NCBI GenBank assembly: GCA_002412925.1
Contig: DHVZ01000023.1
Span: 1 to 48,435, forward strand
DNA: 48,435 nucleotides
Origin: Anaerolineales bacterium UBA5195
GTDB lineage: Bacteria; Chloroflexota; Anaerolineae; Anaerolineales; Villigracilaceae
Direction of reading: 5' to 3'
The position numbers and the translations under genes are program-made. The notes under the pieces were generated by a model, which saw only the letters and a list, made by a program, of their open reading frames with translations, ran no database searches and was not told the DNA's origin. The stretch's first letter is position 1. Each line of letters starts with the position of its first letter. Below, in pieces: positions 25,201 to 35,600 of the stretch.

Positions 25201-26390
25201 TCAACAATCATAGCCCGCAAGTCATCTTGTTCCAATACGAGCGGGGTATTTATCAATCCGCGTTCCAACCAGCCTGACAATGCAGCGGCATCATGCAAGA
25301 AGCGGCTGTAAAAGTCATCGCGCAGGCTCAGAACCACCGTAATTGCTAAAGGTGCGTCCAGCAACTGTGCCAATTCAGTAATAAATTTTTGACGAACATC
25401 TTTTGGGGTGGAAACCAACACTTCTTCGAATTGATCAATAAACAACATCAGGCGCGTTTTATCCGGTCTGTCTGCCAGCCAGGATTTTACAGAACTTTCC
25501 AGCCCTACTTTTGGATTGATAAACCCTGTGTTTGCCATCTGTTCAAAGGGATCATTTGCAGGGCGAATAGTAACAACATCCCATTTCTGGCTGCCTGGCA
25601 CTTTGCCCTGGCGCAGCGCCGAGATCAATCCCGCCCGCACCACTGATGATTTCCCGCTCCCCGATGGTCCCAGTACCGCCAGGAAGCGCGGCTCACGTTT
25701 CAGGCTGTCGAGCAGTTTTTGCACCACCCTCTCGCGTCCAAAGAAAAACAGTGCATCTTCTTCGTTGAATACATCCAGGCTGCGGTAGGGACAGATTTCG
25801 GTAAGCTGGAGTTCAGGGCATAGATCGCGGATAACTTCGGTCGATGTGGCAAAGGTGGTGTAAATATTTCGGAGACTTTTATCTTCATTCGCCTGATTTT
25901 TCCCCTTCACCACCATCCCAATTACTACCCGTCGCTGCTCATCCAGTACCGGTCCACCACTCATGCCGTGATCAGGTTCTTGGGAAGTCAACTGTGCCAG
26001 GCGGCCACTGTCCACAATATCCACGATTTTGCCACGTGCGCCAATTCCCTGCACATCGGCCACAATGGCGTACCCGTAGGCGTAAAAATCATGCCCGGCG
26101 CTGCCGGCAGCATTGCCAAGCGGCAGGGGCGGAATACCCGGCGGCAGCGAGTCCACACGCAGGAGCGCCACATCCTTCTCATAACTGGGGCTGAAGAAAC
26201 GTTGATCAACCATTGCTTCGGCTCTTGAATTGTCAGAAAAACGGATAGTCACGCGCTCGTCCAATCCCGCCGTGGCCTGCTCTACTACATGCGCACAGGT
26301 CAGAATCAAATTCTCCCTGGCCACAAATCCCGTGCCGACAATATTATTTTTGGTATCAAAGATGGCAACAACACTTTTTTGAAATTCCAT
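22296..26390 (-). CDS. Trypsin-like protease / nSTAND NTPase / WD40-repeat protein
   Basis: This 1364-residue protein begins with a trypsin-like domain (His34 in TCAHVV, Asp73 in EKDVALLRV, Ser144 in HGMSGGPV). The STAND NTPase follows, with FFFGRERVVQKL, Walker A GPSGSGKS at 241-248 and LMLFIDQFEEVL, then the conserved helical region with SVGLTFDEGLADVI. One membrane segment lies near 605-625 (RRLVVFGLSIGLVVMIALAV). Sixteen WD40 repeats follow, built on VAFSPDGKYVVSGS...RVWD, enough for two propellers. The tail has CANLTRNL...GEWKLYFG...ICPNLP, a motif also seen in the CHAT protein at 36996-42407. Repeats of this kind would bind an activating ligand, and the protease is the likely effector. 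The start follows GGGGTG. It is the first gene of the leftward run. Confidence 0.93.
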   Translation of the reverse strand: MEFQKSVVAIFDTKNNIVGTGFVARENLILTCAHVVEQATAGLDERVTIRFSDNSRAEAMVDQRFFSPSYEKDVALLRVDSLPPGIPPLPLGNAAGSAGHDFYAYGYAIVADVQGIGARGKIVDIVDSGRLAQLTSQEPDHGMSGGPVLDEQRRVVIGMVVKGKNQANEDKSLRNIYTTFATSTEVIRDLCPELQLTEICPYRSLDVFNEEDALFFFGRERVVQKLLDSLKREPRFLAVLGPSGSGKSSVVRAGLISALRQGKVPGSQKWDVVTIRPANDPFEQMANTGFINPKVGLESSVKSWLADRPDKTRLMLFIDQFEEVLVSTPKDVRQKFITELAQLLDAPLAITVVLSLRDDFYSRFLHDAAALSGWLERGLINTPLVLEQDDLRAMIVEPANSVGLTFDEGLADVIITDACETDRSKGLARSTILPLLEFALTQLWELRKDGRLTHDAYKNIGGTTGSLSQWADRVYYEFGPNERKLTEQIFCRLVHLGDEKEQIPDTRRVIPINELVVGRKKGNDEQVVGTLVQARLLSAHREYQTGQQFVEIIHDALLREWKLLDKWIDDFRHREQIAREKRRRLVVFGLSIGLVVMIALAVAALLQRNEALRQAQIALAHQLVAQAETINATRNSKQMIAVLLAIRSMQIIPSSDASQVLLNNTAAHWVFRTTQDGVVRCVAFSQDGKYVVSGGGNTLLVQDAATGREIVRMKHEDLVYSVAFSPDSRYIVSGSRDRTVRIWDAVNGNEIARLSQDGAVNSVTFSPDGKYVAAGAEQIIRIWKASTGTEVTRMKINTGPIFSVVYSRDGKYLVSGDNKNARVWDATIGKEISRMKFDKPVHTVAISPDGVRVVSGSDDYSVRVWDAATGKAQARAVHTGAVTSVAFSPDGKYVASGSRDETARVWDAESGGEIARMTHDGSVFFIAFSPDGKYVVSGSSDKTARVWDAIYGDELARMTHGSQVYAAAFSPDGKYVVSGGDDNLVRVWETITSAEITRMAHAGRVYSVAFSKDGKYAASGSSDHTARVRNIRDDIEIFRVLHDDTVYSVSFSRDGKYVASGGGHNIIVMDVATGKEIARMTHEDLVNSIDFSPDGKYLVSGSYDFTARVWDLSTGMEIARMKHDDKVESVKFSPDSRSVASGSFDHTVRVWEGLSGKEIARMAHDSQVYCVAFSPDGLYLVSGDAKVAQVWDAMTGSKISQTVHTNFVYSVAFSPNGKNIVSGGGHIVKVWEVLTGKEIVNLNHDGVVNSVAFSPDSKYVVSGDDKAARVWDAISGKEIARMSHNNLVKSAAFSPDGKYVISGGVDRTARVWPWRPEDLIMNTCANLTRNLMIGEWKLYFGEEPYQAICPNLPIESEPSEIPTP

Positions 26391-26658
26391 AACACCCCGG
26401 CAGGATCAGCGTAATCAGCGATTTGTTCAACTTGCCTAATACAAAGTTAAGTGTATTGGAAATGAATAGCTGCGTCAAATGATATACGTACCTTTTAAGT
26501 GTACTCTTTTTTGTTCCATAATCGACCCCAAACCGCTCCAAAATGCTTCCATTCTGCAAAATCTCCGCTGTCAAATGTAATTGAGTTACATGCGGTTGTG
26601 CACTCAGAAATTTTCGAGGCTATACTTGAATATATTTCGAGATCTCGGGAGGAACAGC
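26391..26658. other. Divergent intergenic region
   Basis: These 268 bases separate the leftward protease-STAND gene from the rightward lipoprotein gene and are AT-rich. They must hold promoters for both directions. On the plus strand TTGTGC (26596-26601) and TATACT (26621-26626) form a possible promoter, but the 19-base spacer is long. No convincing leftward promoter and no terminator were seen. The lipoprotein ribosome binding site, GGGAGGAA, is at 26647-26654. Confidence 0.5.
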
Positions 26659-29600
26659 ATGGGAATCAGACTTGACGTTGCGCGACTGGCCCGCAAAGGC
26701 TTCTGGCTATTTTTGCTTTTGTTCATCTTGATTATTATTGGCTGTTCTGGCATAACACCTGTTCCCAGCACGCCAACCCCCACCCTTTCACCGACCGCCA
26801 GGCCTGAAAAGGCTTCCTACCAGCTTTCATTGGAGAAAAGCATTGGTCAGGGCATTGCCCAGGCTGCCGACTGGTCACCCGATGGACAGACCTTTGCGAT
26901 GGGCACCTCGCTACAAGTTGATCTATATGACTCCAAAACGCTGAAAGTGATCGACTCGTTCGATACCGGGCAGCCCAACCAAGGGGTCAAATTCAGCCCG
27001 GATAGTCGCCTCCTGGCTATCGCTCTAAAGGACGGAGCAGTACAAATCTGGGATCTATCTCAAAAACGCAAGGCCCACTCCTTTATCGGCGGCGGCCTCC
27101 AATGGGGGTACGGTTCCGGTCAGATCCTGTGTTTTAGCAGCGACAGCCAAAAACTGGCTATTGCGGATTACCAAACAATCTACATTCTGGATGTAACGAG
27201 TGGAAACTTGCTGGATACGTTTCCAGGGCATGGAAATAGCATCGTTACCGCCGCATTCAATCAACCAGGAAATATCTTGCTGGCTGCCACCAGCCGGCAA
27301 ATTTTTGTCAGAGATTTAACCAGTCGTGAGCTTATATATCCTTCAATAGAACTGAAGGAGGATTTACAGTCTGTATTCTTTGACGCCACAGACAATCGTT
27401 TTATTACGATCAGCGTTTTAGATACTTATCGAGAAGGCGGGGGAGGCTTTGACTATACTTCTCATCTCCGTTTTTGGGATCTCGCAACCGGAGCCCTGAA
27501 AGACGAATACGAAATGTCGCGCTCAGATATTTATGACGTCGCGGTCAATCTAACCCAAGGGAAAATCATTTTAGGCGGCGATAAACGCATCGAAATCTGG
27601 GATATGTCTGCCAGGAAAATCGTCAAAACCATATTGGCCGATTATGATAGGGTTGATACGCTAGCGCTCAGCCCGGATGGCAGCCAACTCATTTCGATCA
27701 TCGGGCGTTGGACGGGTGTAGCGCAACTCTGGGATTTATCCACCTACAAAGCGGTCAAAAACTTTGACCAATATTCCATCGGAGCCAATGTTCAGTTCAG
27801 TCCAGATGGCCGCCTGGTAGCCGAAGCAGGGAGGAATCGGCTCATCCAGGTGAGAGACACCCAGAGTGGAAAGCTCTTGTATTCGGTGGAAGGCAACCAA
27901 CCCATGAGCTTCAGTCCGGATGGGAAGATCCTGGCTTTTGCCATAGGCTCCCCCAGTCAAATACCCATGTCAAAATACAGTGACAATCTCTCGCTCAAGA
28001 TGGTCGATGCGGAAACTGGCCAATCTTTGTCTGATGGCTTTTTTAACTGCACCACTCTCTCTGCCATCGCTTTCAGTCCGGATGGAAAAACGGTTGTCTA
28101 TGGTGGAGAATATCGTGACTACTGCAAGCTGCAAATCCGGGAGGTCAAATCTGGGGAAACCGTTCTCGATCTTAACTCAATTGAAGGAAACGAAAATCTT
28201 CGCTTTGAAACCCTGGCGTTTAGCCCGGATGGGAACAAACTGGTCTTGGGTGGATATCGATCCGCCATTCTGGAGGTGAAGACAGGTAAAAAATTGCGTG
28301 AGTTTGGGAATTATTCCGATGCAAAAGTTGCCCTCAGCCCGGATAGCAGGTATTTGGCGCTGAGCGGTGGCAACAGCGTGAAAATATCAGACCTGGCTAC
28401 CAGCCAAATCCTGTTTACCTTGGAAACAACCCAAAACACAATTAACCGGCTGGCCTTCAGCCCGGATGGCCAGTTACTGGCCATCGCCGGGGAAGGGCTG
28501 GAGCTTTGGGATGCCTGGACCGGGCAGCCGCTCTCCAAGGAAGAACACCTGTCCTCGCGGATTAACGGCCTGGTTTTTGACCAGGATGGAAATGGTCTTT
28601 TAATCGTCAAAGAAGATAGCGCCATCCAGCATTGGAAGATCGACCGCGAGTCCAAAACCACCCGGCTAGCCCGCCCCACCCCCACCTTAATTCCTACGCC
28701 CACCCCCACCCGGGTAATCGTCGAGGTCGAGATTCCCAAGGTTGCGGAATTGGGGAAAGGCATCAGTTCACGAGTCTACTATTCGCCTGACGGCAAAATC
28801 GCTGCCTTTATGGATGGTGATAACCTGGCCTGGTTCGACGTTTCTACTTTTGAACAACTGGGTAAGCTAGAAATGGGAAATGCAATCGGACAGACAACCG
28901 GACAGTTGGTTTTTAGTCCCAATGGAAGGATCGTGGTGGCCGACACGTACATGGGCGCTCAAATCGTGGATCTGCAAACCAAAGAAATCTTGGGTGGGGT
29001 CTCCGGTGGAATGGGTTCCGCGTTCGGTTATACCTTTACCAACGACAGTCAGTATCTGGCCTATGGCATCGCAGACCGAACCACCGGCGGGCCCTATGAA
29101 TCCATCGGTCTCTGGAGTGTTGCCACTCGCCAGGGGGTTGGTGATCATTATGGCGAGGAAGGCTTTTTCCCCACCTTATTGGAAGGACGTTACCACGTCA
29201 TGAGCCCGCCAGCCATCAGCCCGAATGGCAAGCTGGTGGCAGCCGGACACAACGACAAACGCGTCTATGTTTGGGATCTGCAGACCGGCAAAACCCGCTA
29301 TATCTTGGATGGTCATGCCGCGATCGTTAACGCGGTCGCCTTCAGCCCCGATGGCAGGTTGCTGGCCTCTGGCAGCAGCGATGGCACCGTACGGCTCTGG
29401 AGCCCGGCGACCGGCAAGCCAGTACGGGTGTTGACCGGCTTCCCGAATGATATTTTTGACGTCAGCTTTTCTGCGGATGGAAAGTCGCTCACCGTTGGCA
29501 TTGCCGAACAACCCGATCAAGTCGTGGACTTGCAGAGCGGCCAAATTACGGAAGCCCCAACCCCCGTCAGCACGCCTGACCCGTTTGAAGTCCGCCAATC

Positions 29601-32553
29601 TCAACGGGGTTACTCCACCCAGGGTGGAACTATCTTCAGCTCGGTCACCTTCAGCCCGGATGGAAAGACCCTGGCCCTGGCCAGCCAGAATGTGCTCTTG
29701 TGGGATGTCTCCACCCAGAAACTGCTCAAATTCCTGGAAAATCCACAGGGCGGTAACATCCGCGGGCTCGTCTTCAGCCCGGATGGAAAGAAACTGGCCG
29801 TGACCACCGATTGCGATGAAATCCTCGCCTGGGATTTGGAAACCGACAGCCGGGTTTTCTTGCAAAAAAGCGATTTTCTCAGCGGAGGCACGGTCATGTA
29901 CGGCATCGGCGATACCGAGCTTGGGCCGGCGCGCGGTAGCAGCGCGATCGCCGAACAAGGGCTGGCTTTCTCCCCGGATAGCCGATCCCTGGTCTTTGGC
30001 AATGACAATCTGATCGAGATTTGGCAATTGGCTGAGGCGAAAAAGGTCACCACACTGGTCAATCCAGAAGGCCAATATGCCACCCAGCTCTCATTTTCAG
30101 CCGATGGGAAACATCTCTATGCGGTCTTGAATCGTAACCGGGGCGCTCAAGTCTGGGACATCAGTTCGGGTAGTTTGATCAAGCAGGTAACTCTCCCGGA
30201 GGTTGATCCCAACGTTTACAGCGCTGTCACCTTGAACGGGCCTTTCTTTGCGCGCAACAATGCTGGAACGGATGGAAGTTCCTGGATTGAACTCTGGAAT
30301 CTCAAAAGTGGGGAAACGCTCGAACTTAATATGCCTTCGGCTGAAAATGAACCCCTCCGTTTTAGCCCGGATGGTAGTCTTTTGCTGGCGCAAAACGATG
30401 GCAAAATCTACTTCTGGAAAACAGATTCGGGGCAATTGGTTTATCAGACCAGCCTGGAAGGTGTTGGAATGACCGGGCTGGCGCTCAGCCCCGATAATTT
30501 GCGCCTGGCCACAGAAGGAGAAGGAAAAGCGCTACTCTGGGACGTCAGCAAAATCATGCAGCTCTCCCCGAGTAGCGCTGTTCCGGATTTCAACCCGCAT
30601 CCGACCGCCACCCCGGTCGTTATCGCCTGGCCGACTGTCACACCCCAACCCACAGCGACTGCCTCCCCCAAAAGCGGAAGTAGCGCTATCACCGCGATTA
30701 TGCCGTCCAATGCCAGCAAGCTGGAGGAACAAGCCCGGTTTGGGCAGGGCGCCGTTGAGCAGGTGGCCTGGGATCCATCCGGCAATTCCATCCTTGTGGC
30801 AGGTTCCCTGGGGATCTCCAAATACGCTTTCGAACCAAAAACCTCAACCTTGACTGCAACCTCCCAGGTAAAAAACGATGGTTGGAATTATGATGCCATT
30901 GCCTTGCCTGATGGGCGCCTGCTTTCGGCGGGAGAAGCCAATGGACATATCTATGTGTGGGATTCCGCTGGCAAAGTTCTGGCAGACCTGGAGGGTAATG
31001 GCCGGGCAGCTCTCAGCCCGGATGGCAATTACCTGGCTTATCCAAACCCGGATCACAAATTGCAAATCTGGGATATCCAGAGTAATACCTCGGTGATTAC
31101 CTTCCCATCTTACTCTTTCAATTTCTATTCGCCTGTTTTTAGTTCGGATGGCAACCTGGTCGCTGCTATCAAGACCGGCTATGGCAGGTATGATGACTCG
31201 GCCCGCGTTTGGAACATCCGGACGGGAGCTATCGTCAACGCCCTGGGTGGGCCGGACAACGACATTACCGATCTGTCCTTTAGCCAAGATGGGCGCTTCA
31301 TCACCGGGGCAGCCGGGGGCTCGGCCTGGATCTGGGACCTCCGCCCGGGCCTTCCGCCGGACCAAATCCAACTTTACAAAGTCGAAATCAATGACAATCT
31401 GAATATTTACACCCAGACGGTCACCGCAGTTGCCCTTAGCCCCAACAACGAACTGGTTGCGCTCGGCACCAGCGAAAACCAGTTGCAGCTTTACCAACGC
31501 AAGACTCATCAAAAGTTGCGCGATTTCAAGGGTCTGTCCAGCCCGGTTCGCCAGCTTCGTTTTAGCCCAGATGGCAGGACTCTCCTGTCCACGGATCAGG
31601 ACGGCACGCTTGCCCTGTGGGAGGTGGCCTCAGGAAAGTTATTGACCAGATTGGATGGACACCTTGGGGAGCTGGGCGGGCTGTTGTTTCGGCAGGATGG
31701 ACTGCTCTCAATCTGGGGTACGGGGACCAATTGGGTGCTCCGACCCAGGGATGGAAGTCTCGTCCAGGCCACCCGGATCAGCAGCGGAAAAATCCTGGCG
31801 GCCAGCCCGGCCGGCGACTGGCTGGCTGTCTACAATCCATTCCAGGTCTCCATTTGGGATGCCAGGACAGGCCAGTTCAAAAAGACCCTGGAAGGTGAAG
31901 CCGAGACGCCATTTGTGGAATATTACTGGGAAGGTCAAGCCTTCCGCCAGTTTTATGCCGCGGCTTTCAGCGCGGATGGCACCCGCCTGGTGACGGCTGG
32001 CGCGGGCGGTATCTGGTACTACGATACATCCAACAAACGTTTGCTCCAGCAATTTTGGGGCAGCAACGCCCAGAAAATTGCGCTCAGCCCGAATGGGAAA
32101 CAGATGTTGACTTCCTTGTACGATCAGTCGCAACCAATCACTGCCTATGATTTGGAAACAGGCGATGAAATCTTCTCTTTCGACTGGAGAGGCAGTAATA
32201 TTTTCCAGGCCGTCTTCAGCCCGGATGGACAATGGGCTGGCGCTGTTCAGGCTTCCGGGAATGTCCCCTATGAGCTGGTTCTGCGCAACCTGTCCGATGA
32301 CCAGCTCACCAAAAGCCTGGAACTTGGCAAGGAGGTACCCGGAATCAGCCTGGCAATCAATCCAACTTCCACACTCGTGGCGGTTGGCCTGGCCGATGGA
32401 AAGATTTTGCTGGTTGACCTGGAGGAGATGCGCGTGCTCGCCACCCTGAGCGGACACCGCGGGGCAATCGAGCACCTGGCATTTTCGCCGGATGGAATCT
32501 ACCTGGTCTCAGGTGGCGCGGATAGCACAGTGCGGACCTGGGGAGTCCGGTGA
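26659..32553 (+). CDS. Giant WD40-type beta-propeller lipoprotein
   Basis: I start this protein at the ATG at 26659, seven or so bases after a GGGAGG ribosome binding site. A longer in-frame start at 26581 would put 26 residues before the signal peptide. The 1964-residue product has a lipoprotein signal (KGFWLFLLLFILIIIGC, Cys29), then a Thr/Pro linker (PSTPTPTLSPTARP). Four propeller blocks follow, at about 40-670, 690-960, 975-1310 and 1340-1964, separated by linkers such as PTPTLIPTPTPTR and PTATPVVIAWPTVTPQPTA. Repeats are built on FSPDGK.LA...WD. No enzyme motif is visible. It should be an outward-facing membrane-tethered scaffold or ligand-binding protein. It may be independent of the STAND genes; adjacency is the only link. 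Confidence 0.92.
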   Translation: MGIRLDVARLARKGFWLFLLLFILIIIGCSGITPVPSTPTPTLSPTARPEKASYQLSLEKSIGQGIAQAADWSPDGQTFAMGTSLQVDLYDSKTLKVIDSFDTGQPNQGVKFSPDSRLLAIALKDGAVQIWDLSQKRKAHSFIGGGLQWGYGSGQILCFSSDSQKLAIADYQTIYILDVTSGNLLDTFPGHGNSIVTAAFNQPGNILLAATSRQIFVRDLTSRELIYPSIELKEDLQSVFFDATDNRFITISVLDTYREGGGGFDYTSHLRFWDLATGALKDEYEMSRSDIYDVAVNLTQGKIILGGDKRIEIWDMSARKIVKTILADYDRVDTLALSPDGSQLISIIGRWTGVAQLWDLSTYKAVKNFDQYSIGANVQFSPDGRLVAEAGRNRLIQVRDTQSGKLLYSVEGNQPMSFSPDGKILAFAIGSPSQIPMSKYSDNLSLKMVDAETGQSLSDGFFNCTTLSAIAFSPDGKTVVYGGEYRDYCKLQIREVKSGETVLDLNSIEGNENLRFETLAFSPDGNKLVLGGYRSAILEVKTGKKLREFGNYSDAKVALSPDSRYLALSGGNSVKISDLATSQILFTLETTQNTINRLAFSPDGQLLAIAGEGLELWDAWTGQPLSKEEHLSSRINGLVFDQDGNGLLIVKEDSAIQHWKIDRESKTTRLARPTPTLIPTPTPTRVIVEVEIPKVAELGKGISSRVYYSPDGKIAAFMDGDNLAWFDVSTFEQLGKLEMGNAIGQTTGQLVFSPNGRIVVADTYMGAQIVDLQTKEILGGVSGGMGSAFGYTFTNDSQYLAYGIADRTTGGPYESIGLWSVATRQGVGDHYGEEGFFPTLLEGRYHVMSPPAISPNGKLVAAGHNDKRVYVWDLQTGKTRYILDGHAAIVNAVAFSPDGRLLASGSSDGTVRLWSPATGKPVRVLTGFPNDIFDVSFSADGKSLTVGIAEQPDQVVDLQSGQITEAPTPVSTPDPFEVRQSQRGYSTQGGTIFSSVTFSPDGKTLALASQNVLLWDVSTQKLLKFLENPQGGNIRGLVFSPDGKKLAVTTDCDEILAWDLETDSRVFLQKSDFLSGGTVMYGIGDTELGPARGSSAIAEQGLAFSPDSRSLVFGNDNLIEIWQLAEAKKVTTLVNPEGQYATQLSFSADGKHLYAVLNRNRGAQVWDISSGSLIKQVTLPEVDPNVYSAVTLNGPFFARNNAGTDGSSWIELWNLKSGETLELNMPSAENEPLRFSPDGSLLLAQNDGKIYFWKTDSGQLVYQTSLEGVGMTGLALSPDNLRLATEGEGKALLWDVSKIMQLSPSSAVPDFNPHPTATPVVIAWPTVTPQPTATASPKSGSSAITAIMPSNASKLEEQARFGQGAVEQVAWDPSGNSILVAGSLGISKYAFEPKTSTLTATSQVKNDGWNYDAIALPDGRLLSAGEANGHIYVWDSAGKVLADLEGNGRAALSPDGNYLAYPNPDHKLQIWDIQSNTSVITFPSYSFNFYSPVFSSDGNLVAAIKTGYGRYDDSARVWNIRTGAIVNALGGPDNDITDLSFSQDGRFITGAAGGSAWIWDLRPGLPPDQIQLYKVEINDNLNIYTQTVTAVALSPNNELVALGTSENQLQLYQRKTHQKLRDFKGLSSPVRQLRFSPDGRTLLSTDQDGTLALWEVASGKLLTRLDGHLGELGGLLFRQDGLLSIWGTGTNWVLRPRDGSLVQATRISSGKILAASPAGDWLAVYNPFQVSIWDARTGQFKKTLEGEAETPFVEYYWEGQAFRQFYAAAFSADGTRLVTAGAGGIWYYDTSNKRLLQQFWGSNAQKIALSPNGKQMLTSLYDQSQPITAYDLETGDEIFSFDWRGSNIFQAVFSPDGQWAGAVQASGNVPYELVLRNLSDDQLTKSLELGKEVPGISLAINPTSTLVAVGLADGKILLVDLEEMRVLATLSGHRGAIEHLAFSPDGIYLVSGGADSTVRTWGVR

Positions 32554-32583
32554 CAAAAAGCCTCTAATGATGACTTTATTCAT

Positions 32584-32613
32584 TTGACTCAGCCCATCGC
32601 TTTTTTGTACACT
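32584..32613 (+). promoter_or_regulatory. Predicted sigma-70-type promoter of the protease-STAND operon
   Basis: TTGACT (32584-32589) and TACACT (32608-32613) are separated by 18 bases, with the gene's ATG at 32645. A GGGGAG ribosome binding site lies nine bases before that ATG. Each box has one mismatch to the consensus. No terminator was seen between the lipoprotein stop (32553) and this promoter, so read-through is possible. Confidence 0.55.
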
Positions 32614-32644
32614 ATTCCTATACGACTTTGGGGAGACCCCACCC

Positions 32645-35600
32645 ATGCCGCACCCGATCGAACCGAGCACCCTGCGCATTCTCAACCCCAACGGCAAGAC
32701 CGTTGGGACAGGTTTCCTCGTTGCCAGGAACCTGGCCGTGACCTGCGCCCACGTGATCACCGACGCCGAGTCTATCGAGGGCGATACCATCCAGGTGCAG
32801 TTCACCGGGCGGAATGAAAAAATCAATGCACGTGTATTGCCAGAGTTCTGGAGCGGTGCCAGCAAGTTTGATGTTGCTATTCTGCAAATAGACGAAGTAC
32901 CAAGTGGGGTCTTTCCATTACGCATGGGACGCGCCAGCGAGAGCCAGCTCAAAAATGACCTGTATTCCTTCGGATACGCCATCGCTGCGGATGAGCAGGG
33001 GATTGGCGGCCTGGGGACTTTTATCACGCTCAAGCAGGAAGGCAATCTCATCCAGTTTCGGATGCACGAAGCCAATCACGGCCACAGCGGCGCGCCGATT
33101 TATGATGACAAGCGCGGTGTAGTAGTGGGGATGATCGCCAAGGGTCACTCAGGCACAGGCCGCAATGCCGAAACAACTTTCGCCACCCCCACTGAAACCA
33201 TCTGGCAGGTTTGCCCCCAACTCAAACCGCCGACTCCCGTCCTGCCCCGCCGCAACCCCATCGTCGAGGGGATTAACCTGCTGCCCTACGACTACGACCA
33301 GCGCATCCAGAACTTTCTGACCGAGTACCTGGGCAGCGACCAGCACCCCGTCCCCTTTGGCGGGCGCGACGAGGCTTTGCATATGCTCGAAGCATGGTTG
33401 GCAGAGACTACTCCCTATCTCCTGTTGGCCGCCCCGGCTGGACGGGGCAAATCCGCCCTGCTTGTCCGCTGGCTGGACAGTTTGAAAGCGCGTGAAGATT
33501 TAGCGCTGGCCTTTGTGCCGGTAAGCATCCGCTTTGGCACCAACATGGAGCGCGTCTTTTACGCCGCCCTGGCCGCCCGGCTGGCTCACCTGCACGGCAA
33601 CGATATCCCCGCCAGCCCGGAGACTTCCACCGCCGTCTATCGCGGACTGGTCAGCGATTATCTCTCCAAGCCGCTCGCCAATGGGCGGACGCTGCTGGTG
33701 GTGCTGGATGGCCTGGACGAAGCCGCTGACTGGCAGGCCGGAGCGGACTTCATGCCATCCGAACTGCCCACCGGGGTGCGGGTGGTGGTTTCGGCGCGTT
33801 TCCTGGCCGGAGACGCGGATTCAATCCCCTGGCTGTGCCGCCTGAACTGGGAGCGCAACGGATTAGCATCCGCTCCATCCCTTTTCCCGCTCGACCGAGC
33901 CGGAGTGGCAGATGTGCTGCTCAAGATGGGCTGCCCACTGGATGAACTTAGCCGCAAAGTGGACATCGTCGCTGAGTTGTTCCGCCTGAGTGCAGGCGAT
34001 CCGTTACTCGTGGGGTTGTATGTGGGCGATCTCTGGTCAAAAGGCGCCAAAGTCTCGCTCCTAAAACTCGAAGACCTGGCAGGCATCCAACCCGGTTACA
34101 AAGGTTACTTTGACCGCTGGTGGAATGATCAGAAAAAATTGTGGGGAAAGGATAAGCCTTGGCTGGAACGGCATGTGCGCGCAGTGCGTAACTTGCTAGC
34201 CGGCGCAATAGGGGCATTGTTTTTGGCCGATTTTCACACACTCGACCCTAAACTAGAATCCGATTACATTGCTGATGCGCTGGATGTTTTGCAGCGTTTC
34301 ATTATTGGTGATAACCAGACCCAGGGCTACACCTTCAGCCATCCCAAATTAGGGCAGTATTTTTGGGATGCCTTGACCCCAACCGAACAGGTGCAGGTGG
34401 AAGTGCACTTCCTAGACTGGGGCGAACAGACTCTACAAGAATTTATTGAGGGCAAGCGTGACCCTAGGAAAAAAGCCGAAGTTCCTGTTTATGTGATGCG
34501 CAACTACACTGCGCACCTGGCACGGGCACAGCAACCTATCGAAAAATGGCTGCCACTCATTCACAACCAGCAATGGGCTCAGGCCTGGTTCACGGTGGAA
34601 GGAGACTATGGTGGCTATTTACAAGATGTTCGGCGGGTGTGGGAAAGATGTAAATTGTTTGACCGGCGGTCTGTCGATAGGATAAGCAAAGCCCCCTATC
34701 TTGGCGTGCATATTCGGTGTGCTCTTGTCGAAGCCAGCCTGCACAGCCTCATGGAAAATATCCCATCTAAGCTTGTTGTTTTATTAGTGAAAAACAACTT
34801 ATGGACACTGCCACAAACCTGGGTTTTTATTCGTCAGATGCCAGATTCGTATCAACAAGCTAGAACAATTATTGCCCTGCTTCCACATTTGACTAATCGT
34901 CAAGTTAAAGAGGCTTATGATGCAGCTCGGGCAATACAGTATGCAGGAGCACGGGCTGAAGTGCTGGGCGCCCTGGTACAGCGACTCCCAGAAGTGACCA
35001 GAGAAGCGCTTGAAACGTTGTTGGCACGTGAGATAGAGAACGACCGGGAACGCGCTTGGGCGTTGAGCCTCTTGGCAAGTCATGCACCAGAAGAATATTT
35101 GATGTCGATCTTAGAAATGACGCGCGCATTAAAGTTGGAAGAAGCTCGAGTCCAAGTTTTGAGTATTCTAGCCCAACGTATGCCAGAAGTGATGGGTGAA
35201 GCTTTTGAAGTTATGCGAGCGATAAAGAATGAAGATGAACGTGCCAGATGTTTATGTGATCTGGCAAACGGAATGTCGAATGGACAACTAGTGGAGATGT
35301 TGAAAGAAGTGAGGAAGATTACGGCTGAAATGCCACGATCATGGGTATTGACCGCGTTAGCGAGAGATATTCCTAAGGAGAACTTAGAGCAGGTTTTCGA
35401 GATGGCAAGGGCGATGAAGAATGAAAACCGTGTTTATGTGTTAGCTAATTTGGTGCGTCGCTTACCTGAAGTAACACGAGAAGCAATTGAGGCTGTGCAG
35501 GCGATACAAAATGTAATGACACATGCCAACGCATTGAGTGATTTAGCACAAAACATGCCAGAAGAAAATCTGGCGCCGATTTTGGAATCGGCACGAAAGA

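Noticed and set aside
26596..26626. Promoter boxes TTGTGC and TATACT before the lipoprotein gene
   Set aside because: The 19-base spacer is outside the usual 16-18, so I do not list it as a separate feature, though a promoter must lie nearby.
29176..32475. Long open frames on the minus strand opposite the propeller lipoprotein
   Set aside because: They arise from the repetitive, GC-rich codon pattern of the plus-strand gene, have no ribosome binding sites and give low-complexity proteins. They are shadows.
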